A stretch of 64,000 nt of DNA from Chitinophagaceae bacterium (GTDB taxonomy: Bacteria; Bacteroidota; Bacteroidia; Chitinophagales; Chitinophagaceae), in NCBI GenBank assembly GCA_016720775.1, contig JADKJX010000001.1:682001-746000 (forward strand), read 5' to 3'. Below, piece by piece: positions 1 through 8,186 of this stretch (position 1 is its first letter; every line of letters begins with the position of its first letter). A model generated the notes under the pieces. That model saw only the letters and a list, made by a program, of their open reading frames with translations. It made no database searches and was not told where the DNA came from. Position numbers and translations under genes: made by a program.

Positions 1-1
1 A

Positions 2-811
2 TCTTTCTCCTTAATCATTGGTATGCTGCTTGTCCTTGCAGCTTCCTGCAACACGCCAAGATATGTGTACAGCCCCGCTGCGCACAACGTGCCCGTACTT
101 ACCAAAAAAGGAGACAGCAAAATAGGCGCCCTGTATTCCACTAACTTAACCGGGGAACAGAAACTGAACGGGGAAGTGATCGACAACCGCAGCCGCGGCG
201 TGGATGTACATGGCGCTGTTGCCATCACCGATCATTTTGCCGTGCAGGCCGGTTATTTTTACCGCTGGGAAAAAACAACCGGCGGAACTGATACGGCAAC
301 GATCCGTTACAACCGCAACCTGGCAGAACTGGGCATTGGTTATTATCTTCCTATAAATGAGAAAAAGAATGTCATCTTCCAGCTTTTTGGTGGAGCCGGT
401 TTGGGTAAATTCAGCTTTACTGATAACACTAAATATGGCTTCAATTTCCATGAAGCGGACATTACAAAAATATATGTACAACCTGCATTCCTCTTTCGCA
501 GCAAGGGAAGTTTTACCAGTTCCGTATCATTACGCAGCAGCATCATGCAGTTCCGCAACATAAAAACAAACTATTCTGCAAGTCAGCTCGATGACTATAA
601 CCTCGACAGCCTGGGTAACCGGGCAAAACTTTTCTTTGAACCCGCTTTCGTCGGAAGTTTTGGGTTTAAGAATTTTCCGGGATTCCGGATCGAGTTCCAG
701 GGTGGCTTATCGCTCCTTGCCTCCCGTAAATACCTCGACTATCACATGGTAAACTTTTCAATAGGAACCTGGATTGATATTGGCGCCATGATCCGCAAAA
801 ACAAGGAATAA
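2..811 (+). CDS. Outer-membrane-type lipoprotein, 5' end outside window
   Basis: The reading frame is open from base 2, so the true start lies upstream; the first ATG in the window (23) already falls inside a hydrophobic signal segment ending in a lipobox (LAASC). The mature part is rich in alternating aromatic and polar stretches with several Gly-rich turns (GAGLGKF, GGLSLLAS) and ends in a strand-like segment, which suggests a small beta-barrel or outer-membrane-associated fold. I do not recognise a named family. A 106-base gap separates it from icmF on the same strand. Function unknown; the lipoprotein call is solid, the barrel call is inference. Confidence 0.75.
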   Translation, partial: SFSLIIGMLLVLAASCNTPRYVYSPAAHNVPVLTKKGDSKIGALYSTNLTGEQKLNGEVIDNRSRGVDVHGAVAITDHFAVQAGYFYRWEKTTGGTDTATIRYNRNLAELGIGYYLPINEKKNVIFQLFGGAGLGKFSFTDNTKYGFNFHEADITKIYVQPAFLFRSKGSFTSSVSLRSSIMQFRNIKTNYSASQLDDYNLDSLGNRAKLFFEPAFVGSFGFKNFPGFRIEFQGGLSLLASRKYLDYHMVNFSIGTWIDIGAMIRKNKE

Positions 812-917
812 CGTCACAAACCCGGGGTTATTTATTCCAGCCTTTAATTTGTAATTTTACCGCCAGATTGCACCCTTCATCCTGTATGGATGAGGCGGAT
901 GAAACTGCCGAATCATT

Positions 918-3900
918 ATGTCTTACCATCCTCAGAATAAAGTACGTATTGTAACCGCTGCCAGCTTATTCGACGGGCACGATGCCGCCATTAATATCAT
1001 GCGCCGCATCATGCAGAGCAAGGGAGCCGAGATCATTCACCTGGGACACAACCGCAGCGTGCTTGAAATTGTGGAGTGCGCTATTGAAGAAGACGTGCAG
1101 GGCATTGCCATCACCAGCTACCAGGGGGGGCACGTAGAATTCTTTAAATACATGAAAGACCTTCTTGAGCAGAATGGATGCGGACATATAAAAATATTCG
1201 GCGGCGGCGGCGGAACAATATTGCCAGGCGAGATTGAAGAACTGCATAATTATGGGATCACCAAGATCTACAGTCCTGATGACGGAAGGAAGATGGGACT
1301 GGAAGGTATGATCGAAGATGTGGTGAAGCAATGCAGCCTCCCCAACCCCTCCAAAGGAGGAGCTTCTGAAACACTCCAATGGAATGGGAAATTACCATTG
1401 GATGAAGTAAAGGATATAAGAAGAATTGCCAGAGCTATAACACTCGCAGAGGATGGGAAAGATTATTCAAGCTTACTTTCTCAATTGAAAGAAAAAAATG
1501 GTAAAACTACAGATTCCAAAATCCCCCCTTTGGGGGGTGGGGGGGCTGTTCCTGTACTGGGTATAACCGGAACCGGCGGCGCTGGTAAAAGCAGTGTGAC
1601 CGATGAAATAGTAAGAAGGTTTTTGAATAATTATTCAGATAAGACCATAGCCGTAATTTCTGTTGACCCCTCCAAGAAAAAAACAGGCGGTGCATTGCTC
1701 GGCGACAGGATACGGATGAATTCCATCTCTTCACCCCGTGCTTATATGCGCAGCCTGGCAACAAGAGAAAGCGACAAGGCATTGAGTGAGTATGTGCAGG
1801 AAGCGATCGACATCTGCAAAGCAGCCGGGTATGATTTTATTATTTTAGAAAGTGCCGGTGTTGGGCAAAGTGATGCTTCTATTTTAGATTATGTCGACAT
1901 CAGCATGTACGTGATGACGCCGGAATACGGGGCTGCATCGCAACTGGAAAAAATAAATATGCTTGACTATGCCGATGTGGTTTGTGTAAACAAATTTGAT
2001 AAGGCCGGTGCACTCGATGCATTGCATGATGTGCGCAAGCAATACAAACGCAATCATGGTTTGTGGACAGCCAAAGATGAGGAGTTGCCGGTTGTGGGAA
2101 CCATCGCCGCACAGTTTAATGATGCAGGCGTGAATGAATTGTTTGAAAGGCTGATGGAAAAAGTAGCTGGTAAATGCGGTATTAAATTTCATGGCGAGAT
2201 AGAGCACCATGCACATACAAAGGATACGGCCAGCCAGTCGATGATCATTCCGCCCAAACGGGTAAGGTACCTGGCGGAAATAGCAGAAACGATCTCTTCT
2301 TATGACAACTGGGTTATCGAACAATCAACTCTTGCCACAAAACTTTACCAGCTGGAAGGAACACTGGCGCAGACCTCAACACTTTCATCGGCTGTTAAAG
2401 AAGAGCTGATGAAAATAAAGAACAGGTTGGAAGAACAATTACATCCCGAATGTAAAAAGTTGATCCAGTCATGGCCCCAAACGCTGGAACGCTATCAAAA
2501 AGAATTTTACGAATTCAAAGTACGGGATAAGGTCATTAAGCAACCGCTTACTTATAAAAGTTTATCAGGCACCAGCATTGCAAAGGTCATTCTTCCAAAG
2601 TATAAGGATTGGGGCGATATTTTAAAATGGCAATTACAGGAAAATGTGCCCGGTGAATTTCCATTCACGGCCGGCGTATTTCCGTTGAAGCGTGATGGGG
2701 AAGATCCAACCCGTATGTTTGCCGGCGAAGGCGGGCCTGAAAGAACAAACCGCCGCTTTCACTATGTAAGTATTGGCCAACCAGCAAAGCGCCTGAGCAC
2801 GGCGTTTGACAGTGTTACACTTTATGGCGAAGATCCCGATCACCGCCCGGATATTTATGGTAAAGTAGGAAACAGCGGTGTGAGCATTGCAACCGTAGAT
2901 GATGCCAAAAAATTATACAGTGGCTTTGATCTTTGTGATCCAAAGACTTCAGTGAGCATGACCATCAATGGCCCTGCACCCATGCTGCTGGCATTTTTTA
3001 TGAATGCTGCCATTGACCAGCAATGTGAAAAATATATCCTCGAAAATAATTTACGGGATGAAGTAAATAAACTCATCGAATCAAAATACCCTCTTGATTC
3101 TTTGCCAAAATATATTGGCACGGATGGAAGATCCATCACGCCGGCAAAAGGAAATTTCACTGGCTTCCTGCCCGAAGGAAATGACGGGTTGGGTTTACGC
3201 CTGTTAGGATTAAGCGGCGAAGACGTGCTGCCTGCGGAAGTATATGCACAGATAAAAGCAAAAGCACTGGCAACGGTTCGTGGTACGGTTCAGGCTGATA
3301 TTTTAAAAGAAGACCAGGCGCAAAACACTTGTATTTTTTCTACAGAGTTTGCGTTGAAATTGATGGGAGATGTACAGGAATATTTTATTCGGCATAAGGT
3401 GCAGAATTTTTACAGCGTGAGTATCAGCGGTTATCATATTGCCGAAGCAGGCGCTAACCCGATCACACAACTTGCATTTACGCTGTCCAATGGATTCACG
3501 TATGTAGAATATTATTTGAGCCGGGGCATGCACATCGATGATTTTGCACCCAACCTTTCTTTCTTTTTCAGCAATGGCATGGACCCTGAATACAGTGTGA
3601 TAGGTCGTGTTGCAAGAAGGATCTGGGCCAAGGCAATGAAAAACAAATACAAAGGCAACGACCGCTCTCAAAAATTAAAATATCATATTCAAACATCCGG
3701 CCGTTCATTGCATGCGCAGGAGATCGACTTCAACGACATACGAACAACGCTGCAGGCCTTGTATGCCATCTATGATAATTGCAATTCTTTACATACGAAT
3801 GCATACGATGAAGCCATTACCACACCTACGGAAGAAAGTGTGCGGAGGGCAATGGCCATTCAGTTGATCATTAACAGGGAATTAGGTACGGCAAAAAATG

Positions 3901-4379
3901 AGAACCCCAACCAGGGATCCTTTCTCATTGAAGAACTGACCGACCTGGTGGAAGATGCTGTGATGACCGAGTTTCACCGCATTACCGAAAGAGGTGGCGT
4001 GCTGGGCGCCATGGAACGCATGTACCAGCGAAATAAGATACAGGAAGAAAGCCTTTACTACGAGACACTCAAGCATACCGGCGAATATCCCATCGTTGGC
4101 GTGAACACTTTCTTAAGCAAGAACGGTTCGCCCACCATATTACCTACCGAAGTTATCCGCAGCACCACCGATGAAAAGGAAAATCAGATCAGCTCACTGC
4201 GGGCATTTCAAAACAGGCATTCGGAAAAAAGCGCAGCCATGCTCAAACGCCTGCAGCAGGCCGCTGTTAAAAATGAGAACCTCTTTGCCGAACTGATGGA
4301 AACGGTGAAGTACTGTTCCTTAGGACAGATCACGAATGCCTTGTATTCGGTGGGCGGACAATACCGAAGGAATATGTAA
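918..4379 (+). CDS. icmF: Fused isobutyryl-CoA mutase IcmF (B12 domain, G-protein chaperone, mutase)
   Basis: Cobalamin-dependent acyl-CoA mutase with its own GTPase chaperone fused in. The N-terminal B12 domain has the base-off motif with D19 and H21 (FDGHDAA). A MeaB/MeaI-type GTPase follows, with Walker A GTGGAGKS at about 217-224. The TIM-barrel mutase fills the C-terminal half (SISGYHIAEAGA, VRGTVQADILKE). At the positions that distinguish methylmalonyl-CoA mutase (Tyr89 and Arg207 in the Propionibacterium enzyme) this protein has Phe601 (RMFAG) and Gln802 (DQAQNTCIF). That is the IcmF pattern and predicts isobutyryl-/n-butyryl-CoA interconversion rather than methylmalonyl-CoA. Length 1153 is slightly above the usual 1050-1100. 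Part of the excess is two low-complexity stretches around residues 140-150 and 202-210, encoded by repeat elements (see repeats at 1336 and 1523). Confidence 0.93.
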   Translation: MSYHPQNKVRIVTAASLFDGHDAAINIMRRIMQSKGAEIIHLGHNRSVLEIVECAIEEDVQGIAITSYQGGHVEFFKYMKDLLEQNGCGHIKIFGGGGGTILPGEIEELHNYGITKIYSPDDGRKMGLEGMIEDVVKQCSLPNPSKGGASETLQWNGKLPLDEVKDIRRIARAITLAEDGKDYSSLLSQLKEKNGKTTDSKIPPLGGGGAVPVLGITGTGGAGKSSVTDEIVRRFLNNYSDKTIAVISVDPSKKKTGGALLGDRIRMNSISSPRAYMRSLATRESDKALSEYVQEAIDICKAAGYDFIILESAGVGQSDASILDYVDISMYVMTPEYGAASQLEKINMLDYADVVCVNKFDKAGALDALHDVRKQYKRNHGLWTAKDEELPVVGTIAAQFNDAGVNELFERLMEKVAGKCGIKFHGEIEHHAHTKDTASQSMIIPPKRVRYLAEIAETISSYDNWVIEQSTLATKLYQLEGTLAQTSTLSSAVKEELMKIKNRLEEQLHPECKKLIQSWPQTLERYQKEFYEFKVRDKVIKQPLTYKSLSGTSIAKVILPKYKDWGDILKWQLQENVPGEFPFTAGVFPLKRDGEDPTRMFAGEGGPERTNRRFHYVSIGQPAKRLSTAFDSVTLYGEDPDHRPDIYGKVGNSGVSIATVDDAKKLYSGFDLCDPKTSVSMTINGPAPMLLAFFMNAAIDQQCEKYILENNLRDEVNKLIESKYPLDSLPKYIGTDGRSITPAKGNFTGFLPEGNDGLGLRLLGLSGEDVLPAEVYAQIKAKALATVRGTVQADILKEDQAQNTCIFSTEFALKLMGDVQEYFIRHKVQNFYSVSISGYHIAEAGANPITQLAFTLSNGFTYVEYYLSRGMHIDDFAPNLSFFFSNGMDPEYSVIGRVARRIWAKAMKNKYKGNDRSQKLKYHIQTSGRSLHAQEIDFNDIRTTLQALYAIYDNCNSLHTNAYDEAITTPTEESVRRAMAIQLIINRELGTAKNENPNQGSFLIEELTDLVEDAVMTEFHRITERGGVLGAMERMYQRNKIQEESLYYETLKHTGEYPIVGVNTFLSKNGSPTILPTEVIRSTTDEKENQISSLRAFQNRHSEKSAAMLKRLQQAAVKNENLFAELMETVKYCSLGQITNALYSVGGQYRRNM
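1336..1365 (-). repeat. G/C-block repeat, copy 1, inside icmF
   Basis: Read on the minus strand this is a C-block, TTTG, two G-blocks and GGCT, the same layout as the copies at 1523, 41736 and 50854. It lies in frame in icmF and encodes residues near S140-A149, in the linker between the B12 and GTPase domains. It is in opposite orientation to copy 2. Confidence 0.7.
1523..1548 (+). repeat. G/C-block repeat, copy 2, inside icmF
   Basis: C6-TTT-G6-T-G7-CT, a plus-strand version of the element at 1336. It encodes a Pro/Gly-rich stretch (IPPLGGGGA) just before the GTPase Walker A motif. Together with copy 1 it makes a roughly 190-bp inverted pair within one coding sequence, without breaking the frame. 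Confidence 0.75.
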
Positions 4380-4406
4380 GATCTCCTTATCAACCACGTC
4401 TGTTTT

Positions 4407-5033
4407 ATGATCAAAAGAACGATCCGTTTAATTATTGCATTTACTGCCTTTTCCTGTATGCATACCAGGGCAGCCGATACCTGTGCGCTGTTGCTGGAAA
4501 GGGCCAGGCTGTTGATATTGCAAAGAGATTCTAAAAAAGCGATCCCGCTGATCGATAGTTGCCTAAAAAAAGATCCTCGTAATGCAATGGCAAATAACCT
4601 GCGGGGATGTGCCACGATCTATTCCAGTTATATCAATGATGAAAAAAATAACAAGCTGGCGGTTTTTTATTTCAGCAAAGCAATTGAAAATGACCCCGGA
4701 AATTATGGGTACTATAATAACCGGGGCTGGGCCTATGCCAATTTAGATGATTATATTAAAGCAAATGCGGATTATAAAAAGGCTGTTCAGATAGACAGCA
4801 GTAATATTGCCTTACAGCAAAATATATTGCGTGTGATGGTGGTAAAGAACAGGAATAAAGAAGCGTATGCCTATAGCAACAAACTGATCCAACAGTTCCC
4901 TAAGGATGGCTATGCTTACTATATCAGGGGTAATTTAAAAAGAGATTATCTGCATAAATACCCGGAAGGAAACAAGGATATAAAATTATCAGAAGCGCTG
5001 GGCTGGGACCAGGGTATGTACCTGATGTTCTGA
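4407..5033 (+). CDS. Secreted TPR-repeat protein
   Basis: 208 residues. An N-terminal hydrophobic signal segment is followed by tetratricopeptide-like repeats: about 30-60 (AIPLIDSCLKKDPRNA), 75-105 (AVFYFSKAIENDPGNYGYYN) and 105-140 (YIKANADYKKAVQIDSSN). Such repeats mediate protein-protein contacts; no catalytic motif is visible. It starts 27 bases after icmF on the same strand and may be co-transcribed, but nothing ties its role to the mutase. Specific function unknown. Confidence 0.8.
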   Translation: MIKRTIRLIIAFTAFSCMHTRAADTCALLLERARLLILQRDSKKAIPLIDSCLKKDPRNAMANNLRGCATIYSSYINDEKNNKLAVFYFSKAIENDPGNYGYYNNRGWAYANLDDYIKANADYKKAVQIDSSNIALQQNILRVMVVKNRNKEAYAYSNKLIQQFPKDGYAYYIRGNLKRDYLHKYPEGNKDIKLSEALGWDQGMYLMF

Positions 5034-5170
5034 GGGCGTATTAAAGCATTGTGTTTCCCGGTTTCAAATTCATTTCTCCCCCGTCTTGCATTTTAAATTC
5101 AGAATGCCTATCTTTTCGCCTTCTTTACTAACATCCTCTTTTTATTCATCAACTAAATAAAATTTTCAAA

Positions 5171-5722
5171 ATGAAAAGAACACTTCTTTTAGCTTTTGCG
5201 GCTGTATTTGCTTTTGGCTGCAACAACAAATCGGATGCCCCGGCAAGTACTGCTGATACTACCAAAACAGCTGCTTCCAGTACGGAAGAACTGAATTATC
5301 CCTACAAACTGGAGAAACCTTACCAGGACTGGCAACCCGGCGACAAAAAACATGCGGTTACTGCCATGGGAGCGTTAAAAGGTTTTGAAACAGGCGATAT
5401 GGCTGCCTGCATGGCTGGCTTTAGCGACAGTATTGATTTACGTTTGGATGGCTTCCAGCAAAAATTCAGCAAAGACAGTCTTACCAAATTCTTTACTGCC
5501 GAAAGAGCAAAATACAGCAGCATGAAGGTTAATATGGGTGATTGGGAATCGGTGATATCAAAAGATGGCAAAACAGAGTATGTTACCATGTGGTACAAAC
5601 AGATAATGACAGATAAGAACGGAAAAACGGATTCCCTCGCTGTTGTAAATGATTGCAAGATGGTGAACGGAAAGATCGCTGAACTGGATGAAAAAATTCA
5701 GCATTACCAGGCAAAGAAATAA
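5171..5722 (+). CDS. Lipoprotein with SnoaL/NTF2-like fold
   Basis: 183 residues. The signal peptide ends in a lipobox (AFGC, Cys17), followed by a Ser/Thr/Ala-rich tether to about residue 40. The remaining part reads as one NTF2-like (SnoaL) unit: a helical start (HAVTAMGALKGFETGDMAACMAGFSDSIDLRLDG) and a closing sheet (EYVTMWYKQIMTDKNGK). This is the cone-shaped pocket family often seen in exported Bacteroidota proteins of unknown ligand. It is followed by a strong hairpin shared with the convergent gene at 5774. The fold call is by resemblance only. Confidence 0.75.
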   Translation: MKRTLLLAFAAVFAFGCNNKSDAPASTADTTKTAASSTEELNYPYKLEKPYQDWQPGDKKHAVTAMGALKGFETGDMAACMAGFSDSIDLRLDGFQQKFSKDSLTKFFTAERAKYSSMKVNMGDWESVISKDGKTEYVTMWYKQIMTDKNGKTDSLAVVNDCKMVNGKIAELDEKIQHYQAKK

Positions 5723-5737
5723 TAATTGCTTTTAAAG

Positions 5738-5770
5738 AATATGCCCGGCTGTATAAAGGCCGGGCATATT
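5738..5770. terminator. Bidirectional hairpin terminator
   Basis: A perfect 12-bp stem (AATATGCCCGGC, 5738-5749, pairing with 5759-5770) around a 9-base loop, with T-rich sequence after it on the plus strand and A-rich sequence before it. It sits between convergent genes ending at 5722 and 5774 and can serve both. Confidence 0.85.
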
Positions 5771-5773
5771 TAT

Positions 5774-5986
5774 TTATTCAAGTTCCCTGCAAAAATAGCC
5801 GGCTTTAAAAACCAACTGTTCTACTTCAGGAGCAGAGATATTTTCAGAAACGATCCGCAGGATGTTATCGCAGTCATGCAGGTCCACATTCCATTCCAGG
5901 ATACCGGGATGATGGTTTAACGGGGGCGTGACCTTGCCAATGTGATCGGTGTTGTTGAGGTTGGTCTTAAAAACAAGAATTTCCAT
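5774..5986 (-). CDS. Small HMA-like protein without metal cysteines
   Basis: 70 residues. The pattern (MEILVFKTNL at the start, then WNVDLHDCDNILRI and KAGYFCREL) resembles a single ferredoxin-like heavy-metal-associated domain, but the CxxC metal-binding loop is absent. It is the third gene of an operon-like set with an ECF sigma factor and a small membrane protein (37 bases after the latter's stop). A sensing or regulatory role is inference; the gene itself is supported by position and composition. Confidence 0.7.
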   Translation of the reverse strand: MEILVFKTNLNNTDHIGKVTPPLNHHPGILEWNVDLHDCDNILRIVSENISAPEVEQLVFKAGYFCRELE

Positions 5987-6022
5987 ACCAGTTAGTTTAA
6001 GAAGGATATGGGGAGCAGTAGT

Positions 6023-6394
6023 TTATTCTGCTGCCATACCGGTTGAGGTATCTGTTGTAGGGTGCATTTTCCACCTGCCTCCGCAACGGTTCTTCCATTC
6101 GTCTTTGAATTTTTCCCTTTCCTCGGGAGTCATCTTATCCCAACGCTGTTTCATCTTTTCTTTCCATGCCGGGCTGCCTCTCCATTTGCCCCGGCCACCA
6201 CCAAAGCCACCGAATAAGATCTTACTCAGCAATAATAAGCCCAGTGCCTGTAAGAATGTAATCGTTTTTACTCCCGTTATCACCGCAGGTAATATGCCGT
6301 TCCATAAACTCATAACTATCCAGCCAAATAATAATACCGCGGCCATACCAAATATTAATATCATTAGTCCTTTTTTGATCCAGAATTTTTTCAT
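6023..6394 (-). CDS. Small membrane protein downstream of ECF sigma factor
   Basis: 123 residues with two hydrophobic segments (about 9-28 and 38-60), a Gly-rich turn (GGFGGGRG), then a charged soluble tail with a run of Trp, Lys and Glu (WDKMTPEEREKFKDEW) recalling Spy/CpxP-like helical segments. It lies 91 bases after the sigma gene on the same strand. I infer a membrane partner or target of the sigma factor. No known family is claimed. Confidence 0.75.
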   Translation of the reverse strand: MKKFWIKKGLMILIFGMAAVLLFGWIVMSLWNGILPAVITGVKTITFLQALGLLLLSKILFGGFGGGRGKWRGSPAWKEKMKQRWDKMTPEEREKFKDEWKNRCGGRWKMHPTTDTSTGMAAE

Positions 6395-6410
6395 CGTATT
6401 TGTTTTGTTT

Positions 6411-6480
6411 GCCGCAGAAACACGGAAGACACAGAAGAAACAAGTATAAAAATCTCCGTGCCTCTGTGTTTCTGTGGCAA
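6411..6480. repeat. Inverted repeat with 8-bp period (copy 1)
   Basis: The left arm (6411-6442) and right arm (6452-6480) are inverted versions of an imperfect octamer tandem with a CACAGA core. The related element at 28009-28084 has a CACnAAG core. It fills the space between the sigma factor and the membrane protein and may form a hairpin in the polycistronic RNA. Confidence 0.75.
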
Positions 6481-6485
6481 TGGTT

Positions 6486-7055
6486 TTAATAATTTAATAA
6501 TTCATTTTTCAATGCCTGCAGACGTTCCCGTAAATGCAGCACCGCATAGCGCTTGCGGCTGATAAGTGTGGCCACACTTTCTCCGGTCTGTTCCGAAATA
6601 TCTTTAAATGGGATCCCTTCTACTTCATTTTGTATGAATACTTCCCGTTGGGCAGCGGGTAATTCATCCAGGGCCTGTTGCAGTTCTTCCCAGAAAATAT
6701 TACGCAGGTATTCTGTTTCCGGTGTTGAATCGGATGGCAGCATCATCTCCCTCCAGTCAAAACTGTCTTCTTCGGTTTCAGCACCATTTAATACATCATC
6801 AGCCAACGGAAGTTTGTGTTTGCGGTAATTGTCAATTATCTTATTGCGGGCAACCCGGTACAGCCAGCTGGTTGTTTGCTCAATGGGTTCGCTGTTGCCT
6901 GCAAACTGGTAAAAGACCTCCTGCAGGATGTCTTCTGCATCCTCGGTACTTGCCACCCGCTGCTTGATAAAGCCAAAAAGCCGGTTGCTGATTGATTTGA
7001 TGGTGTTGGTAATATTTTTATTACGCTCTGCAGCCATTTCCATTGCTATCGTCAT
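6486..7055 (-). CDS. ECF-type RNA polymerase sigma factor
   Basis: 189 residues. Sigma region 2 lies at about 25-85 (EDAEDILQEVFYQF, TTSWLYRVARNKIIDNYRKH). Region 4 lies at about 128-182 (LDELPAAQREVFIQNEVEGIPFKDISEQTGESVATLISRKRYAV), a helix-turn-helix for the -35-type element. There is no region 3, as expected for the ECF class. The start used is MTIAMEMAAE; internal Met5 or Met7 is equally possible. It heads an operon-like set with the genes at 6023 and 5774. No recognisable anti-sigma factor is adjacent; the small membrane protein is the nearest candidate. Confidence 0.9.
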   Translation of the reverse strand: MTIAMEMAAERNKNITNTIKSISNRLFGFIKQRVASTEDAEDILQEVFYQFAGNSEPIEQTTSWLYRVARNKIIDNYRKHKLPLADDVLNGAETEEDSFDWREMMLPSDSTPETEYLRNIFWEELQQALDELPAAQREVFIQNEVEGIPFKDISEQTGESVATLISRKRYAVLHLRERLQALKNELLNY

Positions 7056-7132
7056 CTCGGTCCCTGTTTATATATACGGAGACGGATGAAGATGAATTAT
7101 ATTTTATGAAGGGACGATATTTTTAAAGGGGA

Positions 7133-7987
7133 TCAGTATGTATTTGTCATGTCCTCATCTACGCAAATGATAAAATCAGCCTTGCCTTTGTTTTCAGCCA
7201 GCAATTCCTTGATATTCTTTTGCGATACGGTACTGATGGTGGCGATATTCAGCTCGGGCCTCTTTCTTTTCAGGTACCAGTTTATGCCGTCAAAATTATC
7301 GGAATGATAGGAGCCGTTGTAATGAATGAACAAGGCCCCTGGTTTCAGGTTCTGCAGGATAAAGTAAGCCATCGTAGCGTCCTTGCTTGCCTGGGCTTTG
7401 GGCATATTGGCACTGCCGTGTCCACCCATCATCTTAAGCATGTTCACATAACCGGGCAGGGTAGAGTCGTAGTCCATCGGCAAAGGAGCTATCCATGATT
7501 TTTCCTGGGCAGATAAAGTGTCCAGTGATTCAAATCCTTTTTTTGAGACCAGCGAAGCATAGCGCCGGGGAATATTAGTGGCAATGAAAGGCGCTTTAAT
7601 TTCTTTGGCAAAATTTACAATGGGGGCATAATCGGTTTTGTAATTGTTCCAAAGCCGGGCCGATGAATCCAGTCCTTTTGCCGTGATCTTACCGGCCAGG
7701 TAATCATTCAGCTGCTGCTGGTTGTCGGCTTCAAACATTTCGGCGCCGAAAACAATTTCTTTTTTCTCTTTCAGGTCTTTGGCAACAGCTAATTCAAGCC
7801 AGTGAGAGATGGGGTTGTTATGAAATTCGCCGAAAAGCAAAACGTCTTTTTTCGCCAGCAACTTTATCATCTTTTTATAAGAAACTTTTTTTCCGTTTGC
7901 GTCATACAAAACATAAGCAGGTTTTTGCTGGGCAAAAAGAAATGTGCCAGATAACAGTAATACCAGTACAAGTAATAACTTCTTCAT
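7133..7987 (-). CDS. ChaN-like haem-binding (DUF399) protein, exported
   Basis: 284 residues from the start at 7987 (MKKLLLVLVLLLSGTFLFAQ), a clean Sec signal peptide; the 54 extra residues upstream are unlike coding sequence and were dropped. The mature part has the ChaN/DUF399 signature (LLFGEFHNNPISHWLELAV, GAEMFEADNQQQLNDY, FATNIPRRY-like region, LFIHYNGSYHSDNFDGI). ChaN proteins bind haem and are linked to iron acquisition. There is no lipobox, so this one is predicted periplasmic. A near-consensus TATCTTT lies just upstream. It is divergent from the alcohol dehydrogenase. Confidence 0.85.
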   Translation of the reverse strand: MKKLLLVLVLLLSGTFLFAQQKPAYVLYDANGKKVSYKKMIKLLAKKDVLLFGEFHNNPISHWLELAVAKDLKEKKEIVFGAEMFEADNQQQLNDYLAGKITAKGLDSSARLWNNYKTDYAPIVNFAKEIKAPFIATNIPRRYASLVSKKGFESLDTLSAQEKSWIAPLPMDYDSTLPGYVNMLKMMGGHGSANMPKAQASKDATMAYFILQNLKPGALFIHYNGSYHSDNFDGINWYLKRKRPELNIATISTVSQKNIKELLAENKGKADFIICVDEDMTNTY

Positions 7988-8186
7988 ATAAAAGGCTTGA
8001 ACCTGAAAGATAAAAAGAATGACGGAGAAGTGGAGGATAAACTGTAAAACTGCAGCAATAAACTTCGCAGAGCAGCGAGACATCTCCTGCAATGAGCAAT
8101 ATATGATTAACTTATTTCGTAAGACTGAAACGAAAACATGGATCACCACTTCAAAAGGCTATATTGTGCCACTAAAGGAAAATCTA

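Noticed and set aside
5949..6449. Plus-strand open frame of 166 codons over the membrane protein gene
   Set aside because: It is antisense to a gene with clear membrane helices and operon context; its own sequence is low in recognisable structure.
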